The position numbers and the translations under genes were made by a program. The notes under the pieces are model-generated. The model was not told where the DNA came from. It saw nothing but the letters and a program-made list of their open reading frames with translations, and ran no database searches. A DNA stretch of 64,000 bases from Vickermania ingenoplastis (taxonomy: Eukaryota > Euglenozoa > Kinetoplastea > Trypanosomatida > Trypanosomatidae), in contig VFSE01000199.1 in the NCBI GenBank assembly GCA_010157825.1, positions 310,001-374,000 on the forward strand, in the 5' to 3' direction. Positions 9,986-19,694 of the stretch are shown here, in pieces. Each line of letters starts with the position of its first letter. Within the stretch, counting starts at the first letter, position 1.

Positions 9986-10620
9986 ATTTGAGAGAAATCT
10001 GCCAGAGCAGATGGATGTTGTTGTTTCAATTATTTTTTCTTAGCAGGGTGCCCGACAAGAGCGATCTTTTTTTTTGTGGGTGCCGCTGTGCAGTGCGCTC
10101 TATTTGACGAAGGTTCGAGGCGTTCATAGTTTTACCGTATCCTTCCTTCATTCATTCATTGTATTGTGCAGTAGCAGTCTTGGCTTTCTTTGCTGACGGA
10201 TTACAGTTTGCACTTTTTATATTCTTTTTTTTTTTCGTGTTATGCTTTGCATTCTACACATTGTTCAATCCTAATGGCTGGGCTTCGCCATTGCTGTGTC
10301 CGACGCCTAGCACTGGGTCAATCTGTATCTGGAGTGCTATTGGGAATGTTAGATCCTCATTTTCGTTGAAGAGAATTTGGAGTTCTTGATCTTCTGTATG
10401 CTGCACCTACTTTTTTCTTTTTTTTCTCTCTTCTGATCGCCTCTCCGATCTATAGTGCTTGAACTTGAACTTTTTTTTTTGAAAGTGTATTGTGATCTAT
10501 CTGAATATATATATATCGATAAATATTTGCTCTATATATCTATTGATCGCTTTTTTTTAATCTACAGAACACTTTTTTTCCTTATTTTTTTGTGCTCTGC
10601 CTACTGTACGGGTTGCTAGT
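9986..10620. other. Intergenic spacer
   Basis: AT-rich with many T runs and short TA repeats near 10500-10550. No gene is supported. The likely splice acceptor is AG at 10618-10619, two bases before the next ATG, or one further upstream in the T-rich stretch at 10550-10595. Confidence 0.5.
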
Positions 10621-13600
10621 ATGGAGGGAGTGTTTTCTACCTCCTTGGTGATATGTAGAAGCCTATGTTTCGCAGCTGTGGTGCTCATCTTTCTCGTCAG
10701 CCTGGGTGGCGATGTTGCGAGAGGGGAAGATTGCTACTCATCCTACGCGTATTTCCGGTGGGCGATGACGGAGGAGTGTGGCAGTCATTATAACTCCGCG
10801 ACACAGACACAGGTGTTTAATTTGGGAGTCTATTCAGGCTTACAACAGCACGTGAAGGATCTCCCCTATCACATTGAAGAGAAATCCTTTGCTGGGTCCG
10901 CCATTGCCACAGACACTGTCACTTCTGAGATGAATAAGGTCTTCCAGCCAGGGGACAGGACACTCCTCGTCGTTATCGGGATGGCGTACTACGATGGGGT
11001 GCGGCAGGATATGACCACAAATCAAATGGAACTCAACTCCCGCAATGTGAAAGACTATGTGGATATCGCACCGTTCATTTATGGGGATGTGTTCCGCACT
11101 TGGAGCCAAATGGAGTATTACGGCCGCGCGGAGGAGCTCATGGAAGCGGTGCTGGCGACACGATACGCTGTGAACGTGCTGCGTGCAAAGCGTATTTTTC
11201 TTAGTGGCGATGGGTTAACAACCACCTACACGCAGTACTACACCGTGACGAATATCGGGTCTTCACCGAAGCAGTTTAAGTTTGAATTAACGTTTCTGCG
11301 CTCTGCAGGCTATGCGGACGGCGTTGACACGGGTGTGTGCACGTGGTCGTCAACCAGTTACGACAGCACATTCGTCAGCAAGAATCCTCAAGTACTCATC
11401 ATGATACACACGGATGAGGGTTTCGTGACCGCCAACACGAAGAATGCGAAGCTCCCAAACCTCATCACTATCTCAGGCTTCTACTTCCTGGGCCGCACGC
11501 TAAACATTATAATGAGTGTACCTCATGCTGCAAACTTTGCGCAGCGCCTGTTCACGACCACTACGAGTCACACCGCGGCTCAAGTGGAATACCAGTACAT
11601 CCAAAAGTTCCGGGATGATTACAATCGAACGTTTGGCCCCAGTGAGCATATCGGCCTGAGAAGCCCAGATCACATGCTATACAGTGTCGCTGGGTGGCTC
11701 CAGTCGATGCTGATGATCGAGATATTGATGGACCCTTCCTGGTGGTGCACCCGGAGCAATCTTCGAAATAAGCTTTTTGGCCCCCAACAATCACGTTCAT
11801 ATACAATCGGGGGGGACTATCGTGTAGGAGGCTTTGCCGGGGAGTGCGGGCAGTCAAGCAACAACGGCGGGTGCAAATGCAATCAGGGTGGGAGAACTGT
11901 GTGGATGTACGAAGTGAAGCTGGTCCAGCAGACTACATCAGCAGTCGACTATATCAACTACACCCAGGAGTCCACAGAAGGCCTCTGCTACTACTACGGT
12001 AACCTAGCGCCTGTCCCACTGCTGACGTCTCTGTTGCGCTACACAAGCGCGGACCTCGCTGGGATGAGTGTCGGGGAGGACTACATGCAACTGCTGTCCG
12101 GGTTGGAGTTGGTGCCCATGTCCAATGTGAACGCGAGCGTGTCGTTGGAAACACGTACCGTGAGCCTCGACAGCAGCAACGACGCTGCGGCGGTGACGGC
12201 GGACCTGAGCAACTATGCAACGCGTGTGGTCCTTGGGTCGGCGACGACAAGCGTCGACCTTAGCTCCGTGCTGCAGGTTGGCGTACTAAAGCCGGGCGTG
12301 GACGAGGCGGAGTACGAGAAGATGAACATCCACGTAACGCCTACCATCGGACCGACGTTCTACAACGTAATCGGCCTGGCGGTGCAGGCGAAGGACGGGC
12401 CGGAACAAGCATACCAATACTGCCTTCCTGTAACGTTCAAACGTGTCGATGGCGGCTCGATGCCCGCTGCGGCAGAAGCGAGCCGTAAGCTTTGGAACTG
12501 CCCAGCGCCAACCTCTGGCGTTAGCAGTGATGGATATGGAACGGACCACGTTACACTCGTTGTGGGGACGGTAGGTGGAAAAGGCTACGCCACGACATTT
12601 GCGACGCTCCTCTCGGACCACCCAAAGGCCACGATTGTGCTACCCTTTTCGGAGTTTGCGCTGCAGTACACCGAGCTGGTAGCGGCATTCAGCAGTCTGC
12701 CGAGCGACGTTCAACGGCGCATGGTGACCGTGACGAACCTGCCGCTGTGGACGCAGACATCAGCGGATGCGCGCGCTGCGTCTCCCCTGCTGGACGAGTT
12801 TCTAAAGCTGTCTAACAATCCGGCACACTTGACGCCGGGGCATATGACGGTGTTCACAGCGGTGCAGCTGGTCCGCGCGGTGGCGCCCGACGTGAAAGAG
12901 ATCACTGCTGCCACGCTAGCAGCCTCGCTCTGGTCCACGCGGGCATTCGACATCCACGGGCTGCGGCTGTATTATAATCCGGAAGCGTGCCCTGCATCCC
13001 CTGCTCTCGGCGCGGTGCCATGCGACCCCCAGAACAGCATCGGCGCGACGGACATGCATTACGTCAGCATGGAGCAGGTATTTCACCCAGATGCGACCGC
13101 GCCGGTGCTAGAAGTGATGCAGGTGCGGTCCTCGACGACGACAAAGATCCCGGAACTGAAGCCTCACAAGAGCTCTACAGCGGAGCCAACCACCACCACC
13201 ACGACGACGACAAGTACCACTCCAACGTCAACTCCAGTGGTATCGGGTGTGTGTTGGGCCCTTGCTGGCGTTCTTCTAGGGCTTCTTCTTCTGCTAGCGT
13301 TCCTGGTGGTCTGGGCGTGTTGCTACACCTCGGCATCGGGGTTTGAGGACATGGAGCCGTGGCGCCCACTGACGACGCTGGTCGTGTCGTACGACGATGT
13401 AATGTGCAACTCGTTGAGTTTAGCGGGTGTGAGGGTGGCAGAAAAACTACATGAGCGTTTGGAACGGGTGATTCGAAAGAGTTTTGTTGCGCATGGCGTA
13501 CATGAGGTACGCAGCACTGGGTCGTCTCTGTACGGCTTGAGCCACGACTGCTGCGCCGCTCTGGAGTGCAGTCGCGAGATTCAGCGTTCTGTTGCATCAC

Positions 13601-14199
13601 TGGAGAGCAGCTTCCCTCTTTCTCTGGGTATGGGTCTGGCGACGGGCCTCCTACAGGGCCAAAGGGATGAGAAGACGAAGGAGATGGCGTATTTCGGCTC
13701 GTCGATGACGTTGGCGGAGCGTATCGCGACTCAGCTGAGCAAAGGGGTGATCGTCGCACACGGGACCAGCTGGTATGCCCTCAGCGTAACAGAAGGCGCT
13801 TCGATTCCCGTCAGCGGGCCGCATCGGCGCCGAGTGGAGGATGCCGTATCACTCTTCGACATAAGCCGACGCCTGCCCGAAGAAGAGTTGTACCTGATCG
13901 ATACGACTAACACGAAAGCAGAGGAGTGGAAGGAGGAAGCCCCGGTGCAGCCGCACGGTGAAGAGAGTGCGCCACGCGCTACATCAATGCTTGCGGCGGC
14001 ACCGCCGGATACTGCGGTGAACCACGCGTTGAACCTGCAGTGGTGCTTCGAGCGCCTTCCGGTGATACACCGCATTGTACTGCTGGAATCTCTTCTGCGC
14101 CACTGGAGGCAGCCCCTGCCGGTGCGGGAGGCATACGTCTCCGACGAAGGGTACTACAAGGCGTTACTAGATGCTTTGGTGCTGGCAATGGAAAAATAA
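10621..14199 (+). CDS. Receptor-type adenylate-cyclase homologue with degenerate catalytic domain
   Basis: A 1192-residue protein with the layout of trypanosomatid receptor adenylate cyclases (ESAG4/GRESAG4 type). It has a hydrophobic N-terminal segment (about 8-32, a signal sequence or anchor), a large extracellular periplasmic-binding-protein-like region with many NXS/T sites, a Thr-rich stalk (about 860-872), one membrane helix (about 875-902) and a cytosolic class III cyclase domain (about 915-1085). The fold markers align well, but key residues differ. The first metal-binding Asp of the FTDIE motif is Tyr924 (VVSYDDV). The second, in VGDS, is Ser968 (STGSSL). The transition-state Asn is Thr1030, while the matching Arg1034 is kept. 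The frame is intact and long, so it is not a decayed gene. I infer a pseudo-cyclase, perhaps a sensing or dimerisation partner at the flagellar or cell surface. Asp925/Asp926 next to Tyr924 might partly compensate. Confidence 0.85.
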   Translation: MEGVFSTSLVICRSLCFAAVVLIFLVSLGGDVARGEDCYSSYAYFRWAMTEECGSHYNSATQTQVFNLGVYSGLQQHVKDLPYHIEEKSFAGSAIATDTVTSEMNKVFQPGDRTLLVVIGMAYYDGVRQDMTTNQMELNSRNVKDYVDIAPFIYGDVFRTWSQMEYYGRAEELMEAVLATRYAVNVLRAKRIFLSGDGLTTTYTQYYTVTNIGSSPKQFKFELTFLRSAGYADGVDTGVCTWSSTSYDSTFVSKNPQVLIMIHTDEGFVTANTKNAKLPNLITISGFYFLGRTLNIIMSVPHAANFAQRLFTTTTSHTAAQVEYQYIQKFRDDYNRTFGPSEHIGLRSPDHMLYSVAGWLQSMLMIEILMDPSWWCTRSNLRNKLFGPQQSRSYTIGGDYRVGGFAGECGQSSNNGGCKCNQGGRTVWMYEVKLVQQTTSAVDYINYTQESTEGLCYYYGNLAPVPLLTSLLRYTSADLAGMSVGEDYMQLLSGLELVPMSNVNASVSLETRTVSLDSSNDAAAVTADLSNYATRVVLGSATTSVDLSSVLQVGVLKPGVDEAEYEKMNIHVTPTIGPTFYNVIGLAVQAKDGPEQAYQYCLPVTFKRVDGGSMPAAAEASRKLWNCPAPTSGVSSDGYGTDHVTLVVGTVGGKGYATTFATLLSDHPKATIVLPFSEFALQYTELVAAFSSLPSDVQRRMVTVTNLPLWTQTSADARAASPLLDEFLKLSNNPAHLTPGHMTVFTAVQLVRAVAPDVKEITAATLAASLWSTRAFDIHGLRLYYNPEACPASPALGAVPCDPQNSIGATDMHYVSMEQVFHPDATAPVLEVMQVRSSTTTKIPELKPHKSSTAEPTTTTTTTTSTTPTSTPVVSGVCWALAGVLLGLLLLLAFLVVWACCYTSASGFEDMEPWRPLTTLVVSYDDVMCNSLSLAGVRVAEKLHERLERVIRKSFVAHGVHEVRSTGSSLYGLSHDCCAALECSREIQRSVASLESSFPLSLGMGLATGLLQGQRDEKTKEMAYFGSSMTLAERIATQLSKGVIVAHGTSWYALSVTEGASIPVSGPHRRRVEDAVSLFDISRRLPEEELYLIDTTNTKAEEWKEEAPVQPHGEESAPRATSMLAAAPPDTAVNHALNLQWCFERLPVIHRIVLLESLLRHWRQPLPVREAYVSDEGYYKALLDALVLAMEK

Positions 14200-15518
14200 T
14201 CGAAAGAGCGACTTTTTGTTTGTTTGTGTTTTCTTAGTTTGGAGGGTGTTCTTCGATATATAGTTTCTGTTTTGCTTTATATATGGTGTTTTTTTTTTCC
14301 TGGCTTGATATATTGTACAAACAACAACAACAACAAAACAACGGATTATTAGAGTGGCAATGCCGACTTCTCATGATAATTTGTTATTGTTTTGTATACT
14401 TTTTTTTTCCTTTACAAGAATTAGTCCAACGGTTTCTTTTTTTTAAAGGACTGTTGGTAAGGGTAAGTGCATTGGGCACCATCTGATACTTTATTATACT
14501 CTATGTGTACTTTTTAGCTCTGTTGGCGGTGAAGATGCAGTGTCCAGCTTTTTCTTTTTCCTCGTTCTTTCATGATGTGATATTGGGTTTCTGGTTATAT
14601 TTCTTTTCTGCTGTATGAAATATAAGTAACAACAACAAAAGAGCGAAACGACAGCAAAAAAAAACAGCTCTTTTTGGTTTTGTAGTGGATAAACTGGTGA
14701 TGAAAGAACCTATTGATTTCTAGTTGTGTTTAGTAGTAGTTTGTTTTCTTTTTTCTTTTTTAAGTTTTTTCGTTGGTTTGTTTTTCTCCCGATTCTCACC
14801 GTACGCACCACTTGCATATGTTCACCCAACGGTGGGTGTTACTTATGTACTCAATTTTGGCATCTCCAAGATAAAGCACGCCAGGCTCTCAGATCCATCG
14901 TAGGTTGCTGTTGTTTCCGCAAGATGAGATCTTGTTGCGTCCTTTATTCTACGATGCTTCTCTCTCGCTCTCCAACGAATTGTAGTCCCCCAAATCACCC
15001 AATGCCATCCTCCCCTCTTACCTCTACCCGATTCTATTCCCTCAACTCGCCTAGTGACAATAGCACTTCATATATTTGATTATTTTTCTTCGAAACAGTA
15101 TGTAGTAATTCCTTTCCTTTCTGAATGGGTGAAGAGCAGAAAGGAAACTGAGTGGCGCACAGGCTACCTGGGTTTTTTATTCATCAACATTTTTTGTTGT
15201 TTGTTTGTTTGATTTCTTTTTACACTTCCACTCGGCTACTTGGACTTCGATGATGTCACAGACTGGAATTTGATTCGTGTTGTTGTAGTGCTTGTGTTCT
15301 TCTCCTTCATCTGTATCTCTCTTTCACCTCTTCTTTTTCGTCTCGATTTCCTTTGGGAATGCGCTTTTTTTTTTTTCTTCTAGCAGCTTCTGACGGAGAA
15401 TATCACAGGTCGGCTCGGTGTTCCTGCAAAGCGACACATCGGATAATTGTACCGTATCGACTGGCGCATTGGAAGTGCACTGGTGACGCAAGAACAAAAG
15501 AAATAATAATTATAATAA
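14200..15518. other. Long AT-rich intergenic spacer
   Basis: About 1.3 kb with CAA repeats near 14320-14342, many T runs and no supported gene. A strong C/T tract at about 15299-15352, then a T run ending TTCTAGCAG with AGs at 15382-15386, marks the likely splice acceptor for the next gene. Confidence 0.5.
15365..15386 (+). promoter_or_regulatory. Probable trans-splice acceptor
   Basis: A run of T with a short TTCTTC end is followed by TAG and CAG at 15381-15386. It lies about 130 bases before the ATG at 15519. Confidence 0.5.
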
Positions 15519-17252
15519 ATGAGTTGTCTCCACGCGGCGGCGTGCGATGCGCCGCCAAAGCCGCGGAACTGGCGGCTGTATCATCTGCTAGATTTTAAGC
15601 CGCCCGCGTGCACGAGCGAGGTGAAGTTTACGGCTCGGAAGGCGACCTTGCGAACGCAGTACTACCACGCCTACCTGACCCTCTCGGAGAGAAGCCGGAA
15701 AATCTTTTACGACGCTGGGGGCGAAGCAGCATACGGTTTCATTTCTAGCGGATCATGGGGGCCCCTCATTCCAAGCTGCGGGATTCGGGCTTTTGCTGTG
15801 CTTTACGTTCTCGTAGTTTTACTTCAGGTCGGCTTGCTAATGGCCTTCTTCGTAATGCTCGGGCTGCGCACCGACGACAGCTCGCGGATGGATTGGAACC
15901 TCGTCGCGATTCCGATGGAACTATTTGGCTGCATTGCGGTTCTCGTTACGTTTGTTGCAATGATTGTCAGTACCTGTGCTTCGACACCAGAGAAGAAGCC
16001 ATTCCAGACGGTTACCATGCTATCACCGGTGGGCAATTTCTTCGCCGCATGTGCCTACGCTATCACATTTTTTCTACTTGCTGCTGCCGTGAAAGGAAAT
16101 CCAGCATCTGAGGTGGGGAAGTACATGAAGTACTTGATTGGGCCTATTATTGGTGATTCCCTCTACTACATCGCCTCGTTCTCGTGGCGCTGGCCATCGT
16201 TTGTGAAACGGCTAATGAAAATAGACGGCAACCAACCATCGGGAGTTGTCTTCACTGGAATTTTTTTGATGGGTTTCGCCCACTGGTTCTGCGGGGTGGC
16301 TCAGTGGGTGCTCCTTGGGCTCAAGTTGGATGGTACCATCGACTGCAGCTGGTACTACGTGTTCCTGCCCTTCGGCGTCCGAGCCTTTCTTCGCGTGCTC
16401 GAAGCATTTCTACGAGCCTGGATGCACTACATCATGCGTATTCGCAGTGTCATTATGGTCGTCTTCGATACCCTTAGCTCGTTCTTCTCCAACGGCATTT
16501 TGATCCTATCGCTCTACTTTGTGGGGGTACGTATCGAGGAGGGAAAAGATAAGGTTCGCATGGGTGTCGCTCTCTGTCCGGTGTATCTCACCCTGCTGTA
16601 CATGTTCCTCTCCTTGATCTTTACGTTGGCGTATCTTCTTCGTAAAGTTAATGCCTTGGAGGCGGAAGAGATTCGGCTCAGCCACCTTTTTGTGCCTCCA
16701 CCTGGGGCTCTGGGTGGCGACGACCTTTATGGTGATCGTGCGTACGACGCCCTTGACACCCCCGGGGGCTCTTTCCCTTCGGAGCTGGAAGAGCACAAGG
16801 AACCTCTAGCTGTTTTTAACTCTACCAGCGACTCCACCGTACCCTCTGTAGCACGCCCGCAGCCCCGTGCGGCGCCCGCCCCCCCTTCCCATCTGCCGTA
16901 CGGTGAAGAAACCGACACGGAAGAAGGCGAGGAGGAAACAGAAAGCGAAACCGCCGCCGAGGACGGCAGTTCGGAGAGCGACGCCTTCTCTCACGCCTCG
17001 GACGCCTCCACGATAGAGAAGCGGGACACCGCCCCGCCGCCGCAGCGCACAAATGCCACTTCCGGCGCGGAACCCGAAGCCTCCAGCTACGAGTACGAGT
17101 ACGAGGAGGAAGAGGTCTACCTCGAGGAGGAGGAGGAAACAGAGGATCCAGCCACCGAGGACGTCACACCCCAGTCCAGGGAGCAGCTAGCAAAGGCGAA
17201 GAACAGAAGACCGCCCTCCCCATCCTCGATGGAGGATTCGCTCACGCGCTAA
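15519..17252 (+). CDS. Multi-pass membrane protein with degenerate J-like N-terminus
   Basis: A 577-residue protein. Residues about 17-74 resemble a shortened DnaJ J-domain: RLYHLLDFKPPACTSEVKF at the start, then LTLSERSRKIFYDAGGEAAYGF, matching the usual VLSDPEKRxxYDxxG end. The HPD motif that activates Hsp70 is missing. About eight to ten hydrophobic helices follow between 85 and 385, including LKLDGTIDCSWYYVFLPFG near 270, reminiscent of TMEM185-type membrane proteins. The last 170 residues are disordered and very acidic, with Glu/Tyr runs. I infer a J-like membrane protein that cannot stimulate Hsp70 in the standard way. Its location is unknown; no N-terminal signal is visible. The coding call is secure, but both family names are tentative. 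Confidence 0.75.
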   Translation: MSCLHAAACDAPPKPRNWRLYHLLDFKPPACTSEVKFTARKATLRTQYYHAYLTLSERSRKIFYDAGGEAAYGFISSGSWGPLIPSCGIRAFAVLYVLVVLLQVGLLMAFFVMLGLRTDDSSRMDWNLVAIPMELFGCIAVLVTFVAMIVSTCASTPEKKPFQTVTMLSPVGNFFAACAYAITFFLLAAAVKGNPASEVGKYMKYLIGPIIGDSLYYIASFSWRWPSFVKRLMKIDGNQPSGVVFTGIFLMGFAHWFCGVAQWVLLGLKLDGTIDCSWYYVFLPFGVRAFLRVLEAFLRAWMHYIMRIRSVIMVVFDTLSSFFSNGILILSLYFVGVRIEEGKDKVRMGVALCPVYLTLLYMFLSLIFTLAYLLRKVNALEAEEIRLSHLFVPPPGALGGDDLYGDRAYDALDTPGGSFPSELEEHKEPLAVFNSTSDSTVPSVARPQPRAAPAPPSHLPYGEETDTEEGEEETESETAAEDGSSESDAFSHASDASTIEKRDTAPPPQRTNATSGAEPEASSYEYEYEEEEVYLEEEEETEDPATEDVTPQSREQLAKAKNRRPPSPSSMEDSLTR

Positions 17253-18318
17253 GAGGCTTTACCGCTCGTTCTAGCGGTCTGCTCTAGTGCAATAGATCAC
17301 CCAGCGTGAAATGGGACACATTCATTTCCTATTTTTTTTTTTTGTTTTGTTTTCTTCTTGATTGAATGCTAGTGTTTCGTGGTGTAGATATATACATATT
17401 TTTATGTGCGCTGGCGGGCATAGCACACCTACCGTGGTTGGGCATTGAGCTGTTCATTCTCTGGGCAAGAGACTGCGAGAGCTCAGCGCCGCAATTATCG
17501 AGAGCACCTCCCCCCACTCCACCGCCGATCCGGTAGTGCAACGTGCAGCCCGCTTCGCGTTGTGTTCTCTCTGTTGTGGTACACTTGCACTAGTAGCTCC
17601 ACTCAATTTATAGTGATACACTATTATTTATTCTTTTTCTGAACCCCATAGATAGAACTTGACGGTGTGAAGAACAGTACTCTTTTAACGCGAAAGGAAA
17701 GCTGTAACCCACCAGGGACCTGCAGCGAGGATATCCTTTACACGTTAGAGGTTTACGACGTATAGACTCTGCGCTACAGCTTATGGGGAGCGACGCATCA
17801 TACTTGAGGTATAGGCATAGGCATAGCATAGAAGACGGAGATGTGTATCCCAGACAGGAGGAAGAGCGTGCCTGCATCCCACGCAACGATTGCTACAATA
17901 CATAAATTACTACAAGATAACCGTTGTAGAAAAAGAAGTCGATTGCATGGCATTGAATCTGTCTGTCGGTGGTGAGAGACAGATGCCGCCTTCCTCTTAA
18001 CAGTGATCCACTCGGCCCTCTGCTGTTGTTGTTTGTGTTTTCGGTGGTTGTGTTTTTCTCGTACTTTATCCCACCCCCCTTTCTTTCTTTCTTTCTCTCT
18101 CTCTCTCTCTCTTTTTTTTTCAGCTTTTTTTAATACAAATTTTGCTAGTAGAGCACACTCGTAGCAGCAAGGAAGAGCTTTCCTACATCGCATACTGTGT
18201 GGCTGGTGTGCAGTAGTGCATACACTCAGCACGGCACGTATCCCACCCTCTAGATTGTTCACCCTACGCCGTCGAGCCTCGAGGCCCGGAGCCGGAACCT
18301 GAAGGCTAGGCGACACGG
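17253..18318. other. Intergenic spacer with CT-repeat tract
   Basis: No gene is supported. A very long pyrimidine tract (about 18075-18121, including CTTT and CT repeats) ends in TTTCAG with AG at 18122-18123. This is the best-looking trans-splice site in this part of the window, giving a leader of about 195 bases. Confidence 0.55.
18075..18123 (+). promoter_or_regulatory. Strong trans-splice acceptor
   Basis: Almost 50 bases of uninterrupted pyrimidine end in CAG at 18121-18123. It is the probable spliced-leader addition site for the gene at 18319. Confidence 0.6.
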
Positions 18319-19272
18319 ATGGACGCCTTCTTGGCCGCTTCGGAGGAAACCAGCCTCGACTTTGCCTCGCAGTTCTTTATGCTCTCTGTGGGGGAGAAGG
18401 CGCGGCTCATGGCCGCACTCGAGGGCACCGGGAGGCTGGGGGAGGAGAGGGAGTCCCCTGAGAGCCTTCAGGCCTGCCAAGATGAAATGGCGAGAGAGAT
18501 CGAAAAGCAGCTACGCACGACTCACCACGTGGAAGAGATCCGAAGCAGGGGCAGCAGGACGCCGCCGGTTGACAATCTCGTGGCGGAGGACCTCAACGAC
18601 GAGGACGTTGTAGTGCTGGACCAATTTCCGGAGACCCGCACCGGGTATATCGCGACAATGTTCGACAGCGACGTGGGCACGGTGCTGTTTGACACGTTGC
18701 AGCTAGACGGGCCGCAAGACGCGGATGTATCAACCGAGGCCCTCTGCCGCCCCCCTTCGCCGCGACCAGTGTCCTTTGTGGTGCCGTCCATCGACGATTT
18801 TCTCGGTACATCCCCCCAGGATGACCCTGTGCCTTCTGTTGTATGCCTCCACGTCGATCCAGCCCTTGACCTGCACGTCTTCGACTGTAGCGGGGAGGAG
18901 AAGGAAGCGATGGCGCCTCAGGGATCGTCGTCGTCGTCGTCATTATCATCCAGGGACGGCGATTCGATGGAGGATTTACCGGGACTTGGAGGGATTGGCG
19001 AGGACGAGGCCGTGAATCTGAGCCTCCCTCCCCCGGCCCCATTCCGGCACCAGTCCGCGGACCTTCTGCAGCAACTGCATCAATTGATCGCGGAATCCTC
19101 GGATGAGGTCGTACCCTTCTGCGATGCGGATCTTGTGGAGGAGATCGAAGACCTTGAAGGAGCAGCCTTGCGGGCCCATGCAGGTGACTGGGTGGCGTAC
19201 CGCCTTGAGCCGGTTGTCGTGGCGGCTGCGGAGGTAGCTGTCCCTATGCCTGTTCTGTGCCCAGGAAAATAA
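18319..19272 (+). CDS. Acidic protein of unknown function
   Basis: A 317-residue, strongly acidic protein that I do not recognise. Residues 1-75 look helical. The rest is low-complexity, rich in Asp, Glu, Ser and Pro, with a Ser run near 204-214 and a hydrophobic, Ala/Val-rich C-terminus (about 293-317, ending VPMPVLCPGK). No catalytic motif or membrane helix is clear. It is taken as coding because it is a long frame with GC-rich third positions right after a strong splice site. A second reading frame is open for part of the region, but its translation is basic and Arg-rich, as expected of an overlapping shadow. Confidence 0.65.
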   Translation: MDAFLAASEETSLDFASQFFMLSVGEKARLMAALEGTGRLGEERESPESLQACQDEMAREIEKQLRTTHHVEEIRSRGSRTPPVDNLVAEDLNDEDVVVLDQFPETRTGYIATMFDSDVGTVLFDTLQLDGPQDADVSTEALCRPPSPRPVSFVVPSIDDFLGTSPQDDPVPSVVCLHVDPALDLHVFDCSGEEKEAMAPQGSSSSSSLSSRDGDSMEDLPGLGGIGEDEAVNLSLPPPAPFRHQSADLLQQLHQLIAESSDEVVPFCDADLVEEIEDLEGAALRAHAGDWVAYRLEPVVVAAAEVAVPMPVLCPGK

Positions 19273-19566
19273 AACGGGCGGCGTCGAGCCCGTTGACGTG
19301 GAGCTGGGGTGCCCTTTGGTCCCGTAACGCAAACTTAGTGGGGTCCATCGAACTTTTAGGTTGTAAGGTTGGTTTCTCTACAGCTCACAACCCACATCAC
19401 GTGGTGTGGCAGATGCCTCTTTCGCACACGGAATAGTGAAGAGGAAGCGGAAACATGTTGCAATACATTCCTTGATTTCGTGTTCCTGTGGGAAGGTGCA
19501 AAGTCCAATAATGCTGCTTTTTGTTTTCTTAATTTTTTTATTCTCTACTTTCTTACATCCTCCCTC

Positions 19567-19597
<31 letters not shown>

Positions 19598-19694
19598 TTC
19601 CCTACGGCGCTCTTCAGTTGTGACACTCGGCTGTGGCATTCAACTCTTCTACTTGGACCTTGTCCTCGGTGTGGTATTCGTCGATCTTGTCGCG
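19273..19694. other. Spacer with ATT repeat and splice signal
   Basis: No gene. An ATT triplet repeat at about 19568-19597 and a short pyrimidine stretch end in TTCAG (AG 19616-19617), giving a leader of about 78 bases for the next gene. Confidence 0.5.
19568..19597 (+). repeat. ATT triplet microsatellite
   Basis: About ten uninterrupted ATT units in the spacer, directly before a probable splice acceptor. Confidence 0.8.
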
